Both the position numbers and the translations under genes were made by a program. From positions 1 through 53,990 of the forward strand of contig JAISMF010000002.1 of NCBI GenBank assembly GCA_031276865.1: a DNA stretch of 53,990 nucleotides, written 5' to 3'. The notes under the pieces were generated by a model. It had not been told where the DNA came from. It made no database searches and worked only from the letters and a program-made list of their open reading frames with translations. Positions 8,664 through 17,673 of the stretch are shown here, one piece after another. The stretch is from Deltaproteobacteria bacterium. GTDB taxonomy: Bacteria > Desulfobacterota > Desulfarculia > Adiutricales > Adiutricaceae. The stretch's first letter is position 1. Every line of letters begins with the position of its first letter.

Positions 8664-9015
8664 GCGGCCGATTCGGGAAAAAACGCCGGGTAGCGGAAAA
8701 GCCTTTCAATATTGACGTAAAGCTCGTTTGATCGTTTAAACGCCTTCAACCGCCCTTTCGCGGCCAATGCGAACCGTCGTTTCGACCTTAGGGCGATTTT
8801 CGGAGGGCCCGGGAACGCGGATCCGAGACATTTAGGTCGTGGCTCTAAAATGTCAAGTCGCGGTTCCACGGCCGTGGCTTCGGGTCCCCGAGCCTTAAAC
8901 GTTTAAAAGCCTTGGATGATTATTGGCGCGCCTTCGGCGTTTGTTCACATGTCTTCGTTTAGCGTTTCTAAGCCTTCGGCGATACGCAGCCTTCGGTAAT
9001 TTTCAGGTGGAAAGC
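8664..9015 (+). repeat. Gap bounded by a 22 bp imperfect direct repeat
   Basis: The last codons and stop of the preceding gene (8646-8667) recur at 8989-9010 with 20 of 22 bases identical. The second copy directly precedes the start of the next gene. Removing one copy plus the intervening sequence would leave the two genes tightly spaced, as elsewhere in the operon. Just before the second copy the core GCCTTCGG occurs several more times (8930-8990). I see no credible gene in the interval. An insertion or a decayed tandem duplication is likely. Confidence 0.6.
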
Positions 9016-9330
9016 ATGCCGGAACAAAACGAGAACCAAAGCGGCTTGAAGGTCCCGGAGGGATCCCCCTCGGGACTGGGGGCCTTTTTAGACAGGCAGC
9101 TGGACGCCGGGAGGATCAAATTCTGGAGAACCCTCTTTTTTCTGATCCTCCTGGCCGTGGCCCTTTTGAACCTTCTCATCAAAAGCCACCACCCCCACTT
9201 CGGCGTGGACCGCTATCCCTTCTTCTGGCCGGTCTTCGGACTGGTCATAGGCGGGGTCATGGTCGTTTTGGTGAAAAAGATCATCCAGCCCGTCATAAAA
9301 AAGCCGGAGGACTTCTACGGTGACCTCTAA
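9016..9330 (+). CDS. Small two-helix membrane protein within the complex I operon
   Basis: This is a 104-residue protein with a soluble N-terminal 35 residues, a hydrophobic helix (FFLILLAVALLNLLI), a short His-rich loop (KSHHPHFGVDRYPFFW), a second helix (VFGLVIGGVMVVLV) and a basic end (KKPEDFYGDL). I chose the ATG at 9016 because GGTGG lies just upstream; the frame is open from 8923, but that part covers the repeat. It overlaps the next gene by 11 bp, so the two are probably translated together. I recall similar small proteins beside MrpD-like antiporter genes, but I cannot name a family. It may be an accessory subunit of the extra pump module. Confidence 0.8.
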   Translation: MPEQNENQSGLKVPEGSPSGLGAFLDRQLDAGRIKFWRTLFFLILLAVALLNLLIKSHHPHFGVDRYPFFWPVFGLVIGGVMVVLVKKIIQPVIKKPEDFYGDL

Positions 9331-11098
9331 CTTCTACCACCCCTCCCTGGCCTTCCTCATGCTGGCCGCGGTGCTTCCGTTCCTTCCCGGAAACCGGCGC
9401 TGGAAGTTTTTGCTCTTGATTCCGCCGCTGGCCGCGATCTACGCCGCCTTCTTCAACCAGGCGGGGGCCCATCTGACTTTGAACTGGCTGGGCCAAAGCC
9501 TGGAACTCGCGAAGGTGGACGCGCTTTCGTCCATCTTCTGTCAAGTCTTCGCCGTCATGAGCCTCGCGGGGATCCTCTACTCTCTGCACGTGAACGACAA
9601 GGGCCAGCACATAGCGGCCCTTTTGTACGTGGCCGGCGGTTTCGGCTGCGTCCTGGCCGGAGACTTCCTGACCCTTTTCGCCTTCTGGGAGCTCATGAGC
9701 CTGGGGTCCACCTTTCTCGTCATGCTCAACCGCACCCGGGAGTCGGTCCTCGCCTCTTTCCGGTATTTCATGTACCACACCGTGGGAGGCCTCTTCCTCC
9801 TGGCGGGGATACTCCTGCGCTACAAGCACACGGGCTCCTTCGCCGTGGGGCCCATCCTCCACGCTTCCGCCAATCCCTACGACTGGCTGATATTGATCGG
9901 CTTCTGCGTCAACGCGGCCGTGGTGCCGCTCCACGCCTGGCTTCCGGACGCCTATCCCCGGGGGACGGTCACGGGCTCCGTCTTCATGTGCGCCTACACC
10001 ACCAAGACCGCGGTCTACGTCCTGGCGCGGGTCTTTCCCGCCTGGGAGATCCTGGCCATCGCCGGCACGGTGATGGCGGTCTACGGGGTGCTCTACGCCT
10101 CCATGGAGAACAACGCGCGGCGCATTTTAAGCTACCACATAGTGTCCCAGGTGGGATACATGGTGGCGGGAATAGGGGTGGGCACCGCCATGACCATCAA
10201 CGGCGCCACCGCCCACGCCTACGCCCACATCCTCTACAAGGGGCTCCTCTTCATGGGGGCGGGCGCCGTGCTCTACAGCGCCGGAACCCAGCGCCTGGAC
10301 GAGCTGGGTGGTCTCGCCGCCCGGCTGCCCTGGGTCATGGTCTGCTACATGGTGGCGGCCCTCTCCATTTCCGGCATGCCTCTTTTCAACGGCTTCATCT
10401 CCAAAAACATGACCATCCAGGGGGCAGCGGCCGCGCACCAGACCTTCGTGGCCCTGGGCCTCGAGATAGCCGCGGTGGGGACCTTCATCTCCGTCGGCTT
10501 GAAGCTCCCCTACTTCGCCTTCTGGGGGGGCAAGGCCACCGACTGGAAAAGGGATCTCAAGCCCGTTCCGGTCAACATGTACTGCGGCATGGGGCTTTTA
10601 TCCGTCCTATGCGTGCTCCAAGGCGTGTTTCCCGGAATCCTCTACCGTTTCCTCCCCCACCAGGAGGCGGTGGGCGCCTTCGTTCCCTGGCAGAGCTGGA
10701 ACGTGCTCCAGGCCCTGATGCTCTTGGGATTCTCGGGTTTGGCCTTCTACCTGACCCGGGGCATCCTCACCCCGCACAAGGCCCTCAATCTGGATTTCGA
10801 CTGGTTCTACCGCCTCATCGGCAAAATCCTCTACCATCTAATCTCGCGGCCCGCCGCCTTCGTGGACAACATCTGGACCAACGTCTGGAACTGGGCGGGT
10901 CTGGGTTCGCTGATGGGAACCGCCCGGGGCACCGTCTTTTTCGATCGCCGGATAATCGACGGCATCGTGGACGGCTCGGCCTACGGCGTGAAGGGCGCGG
11001 GCTTTTTAGGCGCCCTTCTGCAAAACGGCAAACTCCAATCCTATCTGGGGCTCATGACCATTCTGGCCCTGGGCGTCTTCGCCTATTTCTGGTACTGA
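9320..11098 (+). CDS. Complex I antiporter-like subunit (NuoL/MrpD family), second copy
   Basis: This is a 592-residue polytopic antiporter-type subunit. Helix 5 keeps its Glu in LFAFWELMSLGSTF. The segment before PLHAWLPDAYP reads GFCVNAAVV, with Asn where NuoL/M/N usually have Lys. A Lys follows in AYTTKTAVYVL and another in GFISKNM. The C-terminal 130 residues include VDNIWTNVWNW, a soluble or amphipathic region, and IIDGIVDG...LLQNGKLQSYLGLM, which resembles the end of NuoL after its lateral helix. It starts with GTG at 9320 behind GGAGG and overlaps the small membrane protein gene. It could be the functional NuoL of this complex. Confidence 0.87.
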   Translation: MTSNFYHPSLAFLMLAAVLPFLPGNRRWKFLLLIPPLAAIYAAFFNQAGAHLTLNWLGQSLELAKVDALSSIFCQVFAVMSLAGILYSLHVNDKGQHIAALLYVAGGFGCVLAGDFLTLFAFWELMSLGSTFLVMLNRTRESVLASFRYFMYHTVGGLFLLAGILLRYKHTGSFAVGPILHASANPYDWLILIGFCVNAAVVPLHAWLPDAYPRGTVTGSVFMCAYTTKTAVYVLARVFPAWEILAIAGTVMAVYGVLYASMENNARRILSYHIVSQVGYMVAGIGVGTAMTINGATAHAYAHILYKGLLFMGAGAVLYSAGTQRLDELGGLAARLPWVMVCYMVAALSISGMPLFNGFISKNMTIQGAAAAHQTFVALGLEIAAVGTFISVGLKLPYFAFWGGKATDWKRDLKPVPVNMYCGMGLLSVLCVLQGVFPGILYRFLPHQEAVGAFVPWQSWNVLQALMLLGFSGLAFYLTRGILTPHKALNLDFDWFYRLIGKILYHLISRPAAFVDNIWTNVWNWAGLGSLMGTARGTVFFDRRIIDGIVDGSAYGVKGAGFLGALLQNGKLQSYLGLMTILALGVFAYFWY

Positions 11099-11114
11099 AA
11101 GAATCCGCCCAATA

Positions 11115-11170
11115 AATCCGTCTCCGAGAATCCGTCTCCGAGAATCCGTCTCTTAGAATCCGTCCTTTAG
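11115..11170 (+). repeat. Four tandem 14 bp repeats
   Basis: The unit AATCCGTCTCCGAG occurs twice exactly and twice with changes near its end (CTTAG or CCTTTAG). It lies in the 183 bp gap between the second antiporter gene and nuoM. It looks like recent slippage expansion and has no known function. Confidence 0.85.
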
Positions 11171-11281
11171 ATCCCCCCGGAGATCTTTCCCCGGCGGCCT
11201 CTCCCGCCTTCAGGCCGCTTCGTCCCGGCGCCGGACCCCTCCGGCTCCGGAGACGCTAATCCAACATTTTTCGGATGTCAT

Positions 11282-12964
11282 ATGTCTAGCTCGTACCCGG
11301 CGCTCACCGTCCTCACCTTCTGGCCCCTTTTGGCGGCGCTGCTCCTGGCCCTGTGCCCCAAAGACGTCCACGTGCGGGCGGTGAGCCTCGTCGCCTCGCT
11401 AATCGAGTGCGCGCTCGCCATCCCCTTGCTCCGCTTCCAGGGGGGGGAGAGCGGTTTCCAGTTCCTGGAGAAGATCGACTGGGTGCCGGCCTGGGGCCTC
11501 AGCTACACCATGGGGGTGGACGGCATCAGCATCTTCATGGTCTGGCTCTCCGTCTTCACCCTTCCGGTCTGCGTGCTCTGCTCCTGGACCTACATCGGCC
11601 AAAGGGTGAAGGAGTTCCACGTCTGCCTCCTCTTAATGACCATGGCCTGCGTGGGGGTCTTCTCGGCCTTGGATCTGGTCCTCTTCTACTTCTTCTGGGA
11701 GGCCCTCCTCATCCCCATGTACCTCCTCATCGCCGTCTGGGGCGGCGACGAGAAGCGTTACGCCTCCATCAAGTTCTTCATCTACACCCTGGCCGGAAGC
11801 ACCCTGCTTTTGGTGGCCATCGTGGCCCTGCGGATCCAGGGGGGGACCTTCTCCATACCGGAACTCATGAAGACCGACTTCGGCTTCACCTTCCAGTACT
11901 GGGTCTTTTTGGCCTTCTTCATCGCCTTCGCCATCAAGGTCCCCATGTTCCCCTTCCACACCTGGCTGCCGGCGGCCCACGTGCAGGCGCCGTCGGCCGG
12001 CTCGGTCATCCTCGCGGCCGTCCTTTTGAAGATGGGGACCTACGGCTTCCTGCGCTTCTCTTTGCCCATGACCCCCGCCGCCTCGGCCCACTTCGCCCCG
12101 TTGATGATCGCGATCTCCATCGCCTCCATCCTCTACGGCGGCCTGGTGGCCCTGGGCCAGAGCGACATCAAGAAGCTCATCGCCTACTCCTCCGTCGCCC
12201 ACATGGGCTTCGTGACCTTGGGCATCTTCGTCTTCTCCGTCCAGGGGGCCCAGGGGGCCCTCTTCCAGATGCTCAACCACGGGATCATCACCGGGGCGCT
12301 TTTCTGCATGATTGGAGCCGTCTACGAGCGCAGCCACAGCCGCGAGATCGCCAAAAACCAGGGGCTGGGAAAGTTCCTGCCCTGCTTCATGTTCTTCTTC
12401 GGGCTCTTCGGCTTCGCCTCCTTCGGCTTTCCCGGCACCAACGGCTTCGTGGGCGAGTTCTTGGTCTTGGCCGCGGCCTTCAAGTTTAAAACCGTCGTGG
12501 GAATCCTCTGCGTCCCCGGCGCCCTTTTAGCCGCCGCGTACATCTTGAAACTCACTTTGCGCATGGCCTGGGCCGAGCCCTCGTCCGCGGACGGCAAGGG
12601 CTGGAAGGATCTAAAGAAAAAAGAGTGGGTCTATTTGGCCCTGCCCGCGGCTTTGGTCATCTATCTGGGGCTCTCGCCTTCGGGCTTCCTTAGCTACGTG
12701 ACCCCCACCCTGGAGAGCGCCATAGCCGACTTCGACAGCCGGAAGGGGGGCGCCGGAAAAGCGGCCGCCCCCGGCGTGGCGGCCGCCCCCGCCGCCCCCG
12801 CCGCCCCGCCCCTTTCCGCGGCCGGAGGGATGGAAACGGGGCTTTCCGGCGCCTTGAGGGAGCGCTCCCCCCTCCCGCGGGGGGAAACCCCGGCCTTCGA
12901 CTCTTTTCCCTCTGAAAGCGCGGCCGCCTTCGCCGACCGCCTCACCCGGCCGATAACGGAGTAG
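11282..12964 (+). CDS. nuoM: NADH-quinone oxidoreductase subunit M
   Basis: This is a proton-pumping antiporter-type subunit of 560 residues. Conserved elements are the helix 5 Glu in FFWEALLIPMYLLI, the helix 7 Lys in FAIKVPMFPFHTWLPAAH and the helix 8 Lys in AAVLLKMGTYGFLR, with GFVGEF near helix 12. The membrane part ends near residue 480. The last roughly 70 residues are an Ala/Pro-rich low-complexity tail (AAPGVAAAPAAPAAPP) followed by a charged end, which NuoM does not normally have. The ATG at 11282 lacks a strong Shine-Dalgarno sequence. Six bases separate it from nuoN. Confidence 0.93.
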   Translation: MSSSYPALTVLTFWPLLAALLLALCPKDVHVRAVSLVASLIECALAIPLLRFQGGESGFQFLEKIDWVPAWGLSYTMGVDGISIFMVWLSVFTLPVCVLCSWTYIGQRVKEFHVCLLLMTMACVGVFSALDLVLFYFFWEALLIPMYLLIAVWGGDEKRYASIKFFIYTLAGSTLLLVAIVALRIQGGTFSIPELMKTDFGFTFQYWVFLAFFIAFAIKVPMFPFHTWLPAAHVQAPSAGSVILAAVLLKMGTYGFLRFSLPMTPAASAHFAPLMIAISIASILYGGLVALGQSDIKKLIAYSSVAHMGFVTLGIFVFSVQGAQGALFQMLNHGIITGALFCMIGAVYERSHSREIAKNQGLGKFLPCFMFFFGLFGFASFGFPGTNGFVGEFLVLAAAFKFKTVVGILCVPGALLAAAYILKLTLRMAWAEPSSADGKGWKDLKKKEWVYLALPAALVIYLGLSPSGFLSYVTPTLESAIADFDSRKGGAGKAAAPGVAAAPAAPAAPPLSAAGGMETGLSGALRERSPLPRGETPAFDSFPSESAAAFADRLTRPITE

Positions 12965-12970
12965 AAAAAA

Positions 12971-14446
12971 ATGGGCGAGCTTAATTTCAATTTCTCATTC
13001 ATCTGGCCGGAAACCATTTTTTTCATCCTCATTCTCTATCTCTTCCTGGCCGCCCTCCTGGAGAAGAAGCGTCCCGCCTTCGCCGGGCCGTTGGGGCTCC
13101 TGCCGGTTCCGGTTTTGGGCCTTCTGGCCGCGCTTTCCTCGGCCCTCACCCTGGATCTCTCCCAGACCATGTTCTTCGGCTCGTATCGGGTGGACGCCCT
13201 CTCGCAGTTTTTCAAGCTCCTCATCTCCTTAGGCTTCGTCGTGGCCTCCTTGAACGCTTTAAAGCAGCCCACCTTGGAAGCCGAGAAGCGGGTGGAGTAC
13301 CACCTCTTTTTAACCCTCTCCTCCTTCGGACTCGTCGTCCTCTCCTCGGGGGTCGAGCTCGTCACCATCTACCTGGCCCTGGAGCTCTCCTCCTACTCCC
13401 TCTACATCCTCGTCCCCGCGCGGGCGAAGTCCAAAGAGGCGGCCGAGGCCGGCCTCAAGTACATCCTCTTCGGGGCCGCGGCCACGGCGCTGGCCCTTTA
13501 CGGGCTCTCGTGGATAATCGCCTCCCAGGAGACCACCTACATAGCCAAACTGGCCGAGCTCCCCTGGGATTTCGCGACCAGCCCCCTCGCGGTCATGGGC
13601 CTCGCCCTCTTTTTAGGGGGGCTCTTTTTCAAGCTGGCCCTCTTCCCCTTCCATTTCTGGTGCCCGGACGTCTACCAGGGGGCCTCCAACGAGACCGCGG
13701 CCTTCACCGCCACCCTCCCCAAGCTGGGGGCGATAATCGTCCTCATCCGGCTCGCGACCCTGTTGAAGCCCGAACTGGAGCTCACCCACATCCTGGCCTT
13801 CCTGGCCGCGGTCTCGGTCACCTACGGAAACCTCTGCGCCCTGGTCCAGAAGGATTTGAAACGGATGCTGGGCTTCTCCTCGGTGGCCCACGCCGGCTAC
13901 ATCCTCGTGGGCCTCTGCGCCGGAACGGCCGAGGGCCTGGCGGCCGCGGCCTTCTACGCCATGGCCTACCTGTTAATGAACCTCCTCTGCTTCTGGGTGA
14001 TATCCAGGATCTCCCACGACGGCCGCAACCTCGCCTACGACGATTTAAACGGCCTCTCCGACCGCTCGCCGGTTCTGGCCATGTGCCTCGCCGCCTCGGC
14101 CTTCTCGCTTGTGAGCCTCCCCCCCACGGTGGGCTTCATCGGCAAACTCTGGCTCATAACCAGCCTCTGGGGCCACGGCTACGACTGGCTGGTGATCGTG
14201 GTCTGCGTGAACAGCGCCATCGCCATCTTCTACTACCTCTCCCTGGTGCGCCACGCCTACACCGAGGATGTCCCGGCCCAGGCGTCCCTGGACGGAACGC
14301 CCCTCATAAACGCGACCGACACCGGCGCCTTAAGCTACGCCGGAGCCTTGGTGATGGGCATCCTCGTTTTGCTTCTGGGAGTGATTCCGGGTCCGGTCTA
14401 CTCCCTGGCGCTGAACGCCGCCAAAGCGGTGGTGGGCGGAAACTGA
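12971..14446 (+). CDS. nuoN: NADH-quinone oxidoreductase subunit N
   Basis: NuoN is the third classical antiporter-type pump subunit, here 491 residues. Pump residues are visible: Glu in YLALELSSYSLYIL (helix 5), Lys in LFFKLALFPFHFWCPDVYQGAS (helix 7) and Lys in LPKLGAI (helix 8). A Lys in GFIGKLWL lies in helix 12. The ATG follows GGAGTAGAAAAAA, so its Shine-Dalgarno sequence overlaps the nuoM stop region. It is the last gene of the operon; a strong hairpin follows 36 bp after the stop. Confidence 0.94.
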   Translation: MGELNFNFSFIWPETIFFILILYLFLAALLEKKRPAFAGPLGLLPVPVLGLLAALSSALTLDLSQTMFFGSYRVDALSQFFKLLISLGFVVASLNALKQPTLEAEKRVEYHLFLTLSSFGLVVLSSGVELVTIYLALELSSYSLYILVPARAKSKEAAEAGLKYILFGAAATALALYGLSWIIASQETTYIAKLAELPWDFATSPLAVMGLALFLGGLFFKLALFPFHFWCPDVYQGASNETAAFTATLPKLGAIIVLIRLATLLKPELELTHILAFLAAVSVTYGNLCALVQKDLKRMLGFSSVAHAGYILVGLCAGTAEGLAAAAFYAMAYLLMNLLCFWVISRISHDGRNLAYDDLNGLSDRSPVLAMCLAASAFSLVSLPPTVGFIGKLWLITSLWGHGYDWLVIVVCVNSAIAIFYYLSLVRHAYTEDVPAQASLDGTPLINATDTGALSYAGALVMGILVLLLGVIPGPVYSLALNAAKAVVGGN

Positions 14447-14481
14447 AAACTCATCCCCTCGGGCATCCTCCCAAAAATCGG

Positions 14482-14515
14482 AACCCCCTCCGAAACATCG
14501 TTTCGGAGGGGGTTT
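14482..14515 (+). terminator. Terminator of the nuo operon
   Basis: A 15 bp perfect stem (AACCCCCTCCGAAAC and its complement) with a three-base loop lies shortly after nuoN. The run of T after it is short (TTT, then CGTCGTTT), so termination may be partial. Confidence 0.7.
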
Positions 14516-16109
14516 CGTCGTTTAAGCCCCCAGGGCGCCGGACGGAGCGTTCGGGAAAATTCGCCGGCGGCGTTTTAGGGTTTCCAGACGGCCGGAATAC
14601 TGAAAACGGCCCCCGGGGTCCTTAACCGGTCGTCGGGGGACGGGTCGCGTAAGGTGATTCGGAGGGACGAAGCGCGGAGGCGGATGAAGAGGCGCGTGGA
14701 AGGGGGCGTGGAAGGAGGCGTTGAAGGATAAGTTGAAAAGAGAAGTTCAAAAAATGAGTTGAAAAGTTGAAAAGACGAGTTGAAAATGAAAACGCGGCGC
14801 TCACGCCTCTTTACGCATTACGGGCGGAAAAATTTTTTCCGCCCGCGGGTTGATTCGTCATGTGGCGAAACCGCCTTTGAAGGGCCTCCATGGCGCGGTA
14901 ACTCCACGTTCTTCATCCTCCGGCCGCGGTTAATAAATGGTTAAATATCGCGGTATAAAAGGCGGATCGCCTTCCGAAGCGCTTTTCGCGGTTTTCAATT
15001 TTTTTCGTTCTTTTGCCGCCCCTATCCAGCGCCGCTGAGTCTTTTTCGAAAAATTCAATTATTCATGAACACATTTTTAAATCGCGTTTCGTTTCGATTC
15101 GTCCCCTTTTTTTCAAAGCGGGGCGTTTATGGACGCCCAAAAAACGAAACAGGGCCCTTTTCAAAGGGACTGAAAGTCATCCGGAAAAACCGGACGGAAC
15201 CGTTTAACAATTCCTTAACATGCGGATTCGGAAGACGGCTCGGTTCGCGTCCGCGTTCAAAATCCCGGCCGGAAATTTTTCCACCCCGAGGCCCGAGGGG
15301 AGGTCGGGTCTCTGTTTTCCGCCGTGAAGGGACTTTTACGGATCGTTTCCGCTCCGCGGCCCTCCATGTGGTAACAATTTAAATTGAGCTTTTCCCCGTA
15401 AGAGGAAATCCTCCCGCGGCGCCCGATGCTCCGCCCCCCGGACTAAAAGCGGGGCCGGCGCCGAAGCTTCCGGTAAAACGCGGGCCTTTTTCCGCGGCGG
15501 GCGTTTCGAACACCAAGCGGACGCGGGTCTTAAAATTTTTCGCGTATTCTCGTTTCTCTTAATACGCCTACTAATTGTTAAATTTCGTAAATTTAATCAA
15601 TATAGGCGATAATTTTTCCGCTTTTTTTCCCCAATCCAAAGCGCCGCAAACCCCAGCCTTGAAACCCCGCTCCCCAGCCGGAATCCGGAGTTCCGGAAGG
15701 AAACGGCGGACGAACCCTTCTTCCCCGCCCTCGGGCGGACGCCGCCGCAATCGGCGACCGGACTTAAGCCGCCCGCCTTTAGATCTCCCGCCTCGTTTTG
15801 GTGATTGCTTCAAAAATTATCATATTTATTTACCCGCGGAGAGCTTTTAAAACGCTTCCCGCGACGCTTTAAACCCTATCTCACCGTTTTAACGGAAATC
15901 CGCTCCGCGGCCCGTCTTGACTGTTTTAACGCTTTTCAGAGGGGTTTTAAGACGGTTTTCGCGGCCGCGGAGCGCGCCCGCGCGCCCTTCGGCGGGTTTC
16001 AGAAGCTTGAAAATTATGGACGCTCCGGCTGAATCCGCCTTTCCCCGGCGCTTTTGAAAGCGTCCAGGGCCGCTTTCCCCTTCCGCCCCGGCCCTCGGCG
16101 TTTAATTTA
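14516..16109. other. 1.6 kb gene-free stretch with purine-rich repeats
   Basis: Several open frames cross this stretch, but none has a credible ribosome-binding site or recognisable protein content. Around 14690-14795 the sequence consists of repeated GTTGAAAAG- and GTGGAAGG-like units. Around 15530-15640 it is AT-rich; elsewhere it is GC-rich with many TTTTCGCGG-like motifs. It may be decayed coding DNA, but I can identify no source gene. Confidence 0.55.
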
Positions 16110-16138
16110 TTGACCCGCCTAAAAAAGGGCTTTATAAT
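16110..16138 (+). promoter_or_regulatory. Strong sigma70-type promoter of cydAB
   Basis: TTGACC (5 of 6 matches to the -35 consensus) and a perfect TATAAT are separated by exactly 17 bp. Transcription would start near 16145, leaving a leader of about 180 nt before cydA. No regulator site is obvious. Confidence 0.75.
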
Positions 16139-16325
16139 GTACCGGCAAGGTTTTATGAATGTCGAACGTCCGGCCGGATGATTCTCACGCCTCTTCCGAA
16201 CCGAGACGAAGCGAAGGCCTCCAGTTTCCAGCGAAATGACTAAACCCCGCCCTGAATCAGCGCGGATGAAAATATAGCGGTTACGGCGGTTTGCCGATTA
16301 ATTAAAGTTTCAACGGAGGAGCAAA

Positions 16326-17651
16326 ATGGATCCGGTAATCCTCTCCAGGCTTCAATTCGCCCTGGCCACAATCGTCCATTTCTTTTTTGTCCCCCTGACT
16401 ATAGGCCTGGGTTTTTTCATTGCCGTCATGGAAACCCGGTACTTAAAGACCGGAGACGAAAAATTCAAGCTCCAGGCCAAGTTCTGGGGAAAGATCTTCC
16501 TTATCAACTTCGTTTTGGGAGTGGTCACCGGCATCGCCCTGGAGTTCCAGTTCGGCACCAACTGGGCCATATACTCCAAATACGTGGGCGACATCTTCGG
16601 ATCCCTTCTGGCCATAGAGGCCACCCTGGCCTTCTTCCTGGAGTCGACCTTCATCGCCATCTGGGCCTTCGGCTGGGACAAGATTCCTAAAAAACTGCAC
16701 TGCGTCTCCATCTGGCTCGTGAGCTTCGCCAGCCTCATTTCCGCTTTGTGGATCCTCTTAGCCAACGGCTTCATGCAGAATCCGGTGGGCTACGTGGAGA
16801 CGGACGGAGTGGCCAGGCTCGACAGCTTCGCCGCCGTCCTCGGCAACACCTACGGCTGGCACATGTACTTCCACACGGTCTGCGGGGCCTTCCTCGTGGT
16901 GGGCTTCCTGGTGATGGGGGTCTCGGCCTGGCATCTCTACTTCGGCCAGAACAAGGAGTTTTTCCACACCTCCTTTAAACTGGGCTCCTGCTTCGCGGTG
17001 ACCTTCTCCATCCTGACCGCCCTGGCCGGCCACCAGCTGGGCCAGGTGACCCACGAAAAGCAGCCCTCCAAGTTCGCGGCCCTGGAGGCGGTCTGGAAAA
17101 CCGAGCCCAACACCCCCATGTACCTCCTGGTGCTCCCGAAATTCACAAACGAGGAGGGGAACCTGGTCCAAGCCCTCCCCATCCCCGGCTTTCTGAGCTT
17201 TCTGGCCACCAACTCCTTTTCCCAGACGATCAAAGGCATGGAGGAGATCCCCAAAGACGAGCGGCCTTTGGTCTGGCCGGTATTCGTCTCCTTCAGGCTG
17301 ATGGTCACCTTCGGCTGCCTGATGCTGGGGGTGGCGGTGCTCACGGCCCTCTTCCGCAAGATCGTGCCCTCCCTGGGGTGGGGGCTGTGGGTGTACATCC
17401 TCCTCATACCGCTCCCCTACATCACCCTCCAGCTGGGCTGGATAGTGACGGAGCTGGGGAGGCAGCCATGGATAGTGTACGGGGTCCTGAAAACCGCCGA
17501 CGCCGCCAGCCCCGCGGTGGAATGGTATCAGGTCCTGTCCACCTTCATCGCCATGGCCGCGATATACGCCCTCATTTCCATCACGGGATTCGTCATGATG
17601 ATCCGGACGGCCGTCAAGGGGCCGGACAATCTGGCCGAACACTACGCCTAA
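16326..17651 (+). CDS. cydA: Cytochrome bd ubiquinol oxidase subunit I
   Basis: CydA is the haem-bearing, quinol-oxidising subunit of cytochrome bd, which reduces O2 to water with very high affinity. In anaerobes it often protects against oxygen. The protein has 441 residues. Haem ligands are visible: His18, His183 in GWHMYFHTV and Met326 in SFRLMVTFG. The glutamates of the proton path lie in AIEATLAFFLEST (98 and 105). The GRQPW signature is at 378-382. The quinol loop after GHQLGQVTHEKQPSKFAALE is short, as in the short-loop type. GGAGGAG precedes the ATG. Cotranscribed with cydB, 22 bp downstream. Confidence 0.96.
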   Translation: MDPVILSRLQFALATIVHFFFVPLTIGLGFFIAVMETRYLKTGDEKFKLQAKFWGKIFLINFVLGVVTGIALEFQFGTNWAIYSKYVGDIFGSLLAIEATLAFFLESTFIAIWAFGWDKIPKKLHCVSIWLVSFASLISALWILLANGFMQNPVGYVETDGVARLDSFAAVLGNTYGWHMYFHTVCGAFLVVGFLVMGVSAWHLYFGQNKEFFHTSFKLGSCFAVTFSILTALAGHQLGQVTHEKQPSKFAALEAVWKTEPNTPMYLLVLPKFTNEEGNLVQALPIPGFLSFLATNSFSQTIKGMEEIPKDERPLVWPVFVSFRLMVTFGCLMLGVAVLTALFRKIVPSLGWGLWVYILLIPLPYITLQLGWIVTELGRQPWIVYGVLKTADAASPAVEWYQVLSTFIAMAAIYALISITGFVMMIRTAVKGPDNLAEHYA

Positions 17652-17673
17652 GGCGCGTAGGGAGGAACAAATC

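Noticed and set aside
15065..15382. 105-codon frame in the gap before cydA
   Set aside because: No ribosome-binding site and no recognisable protein content.
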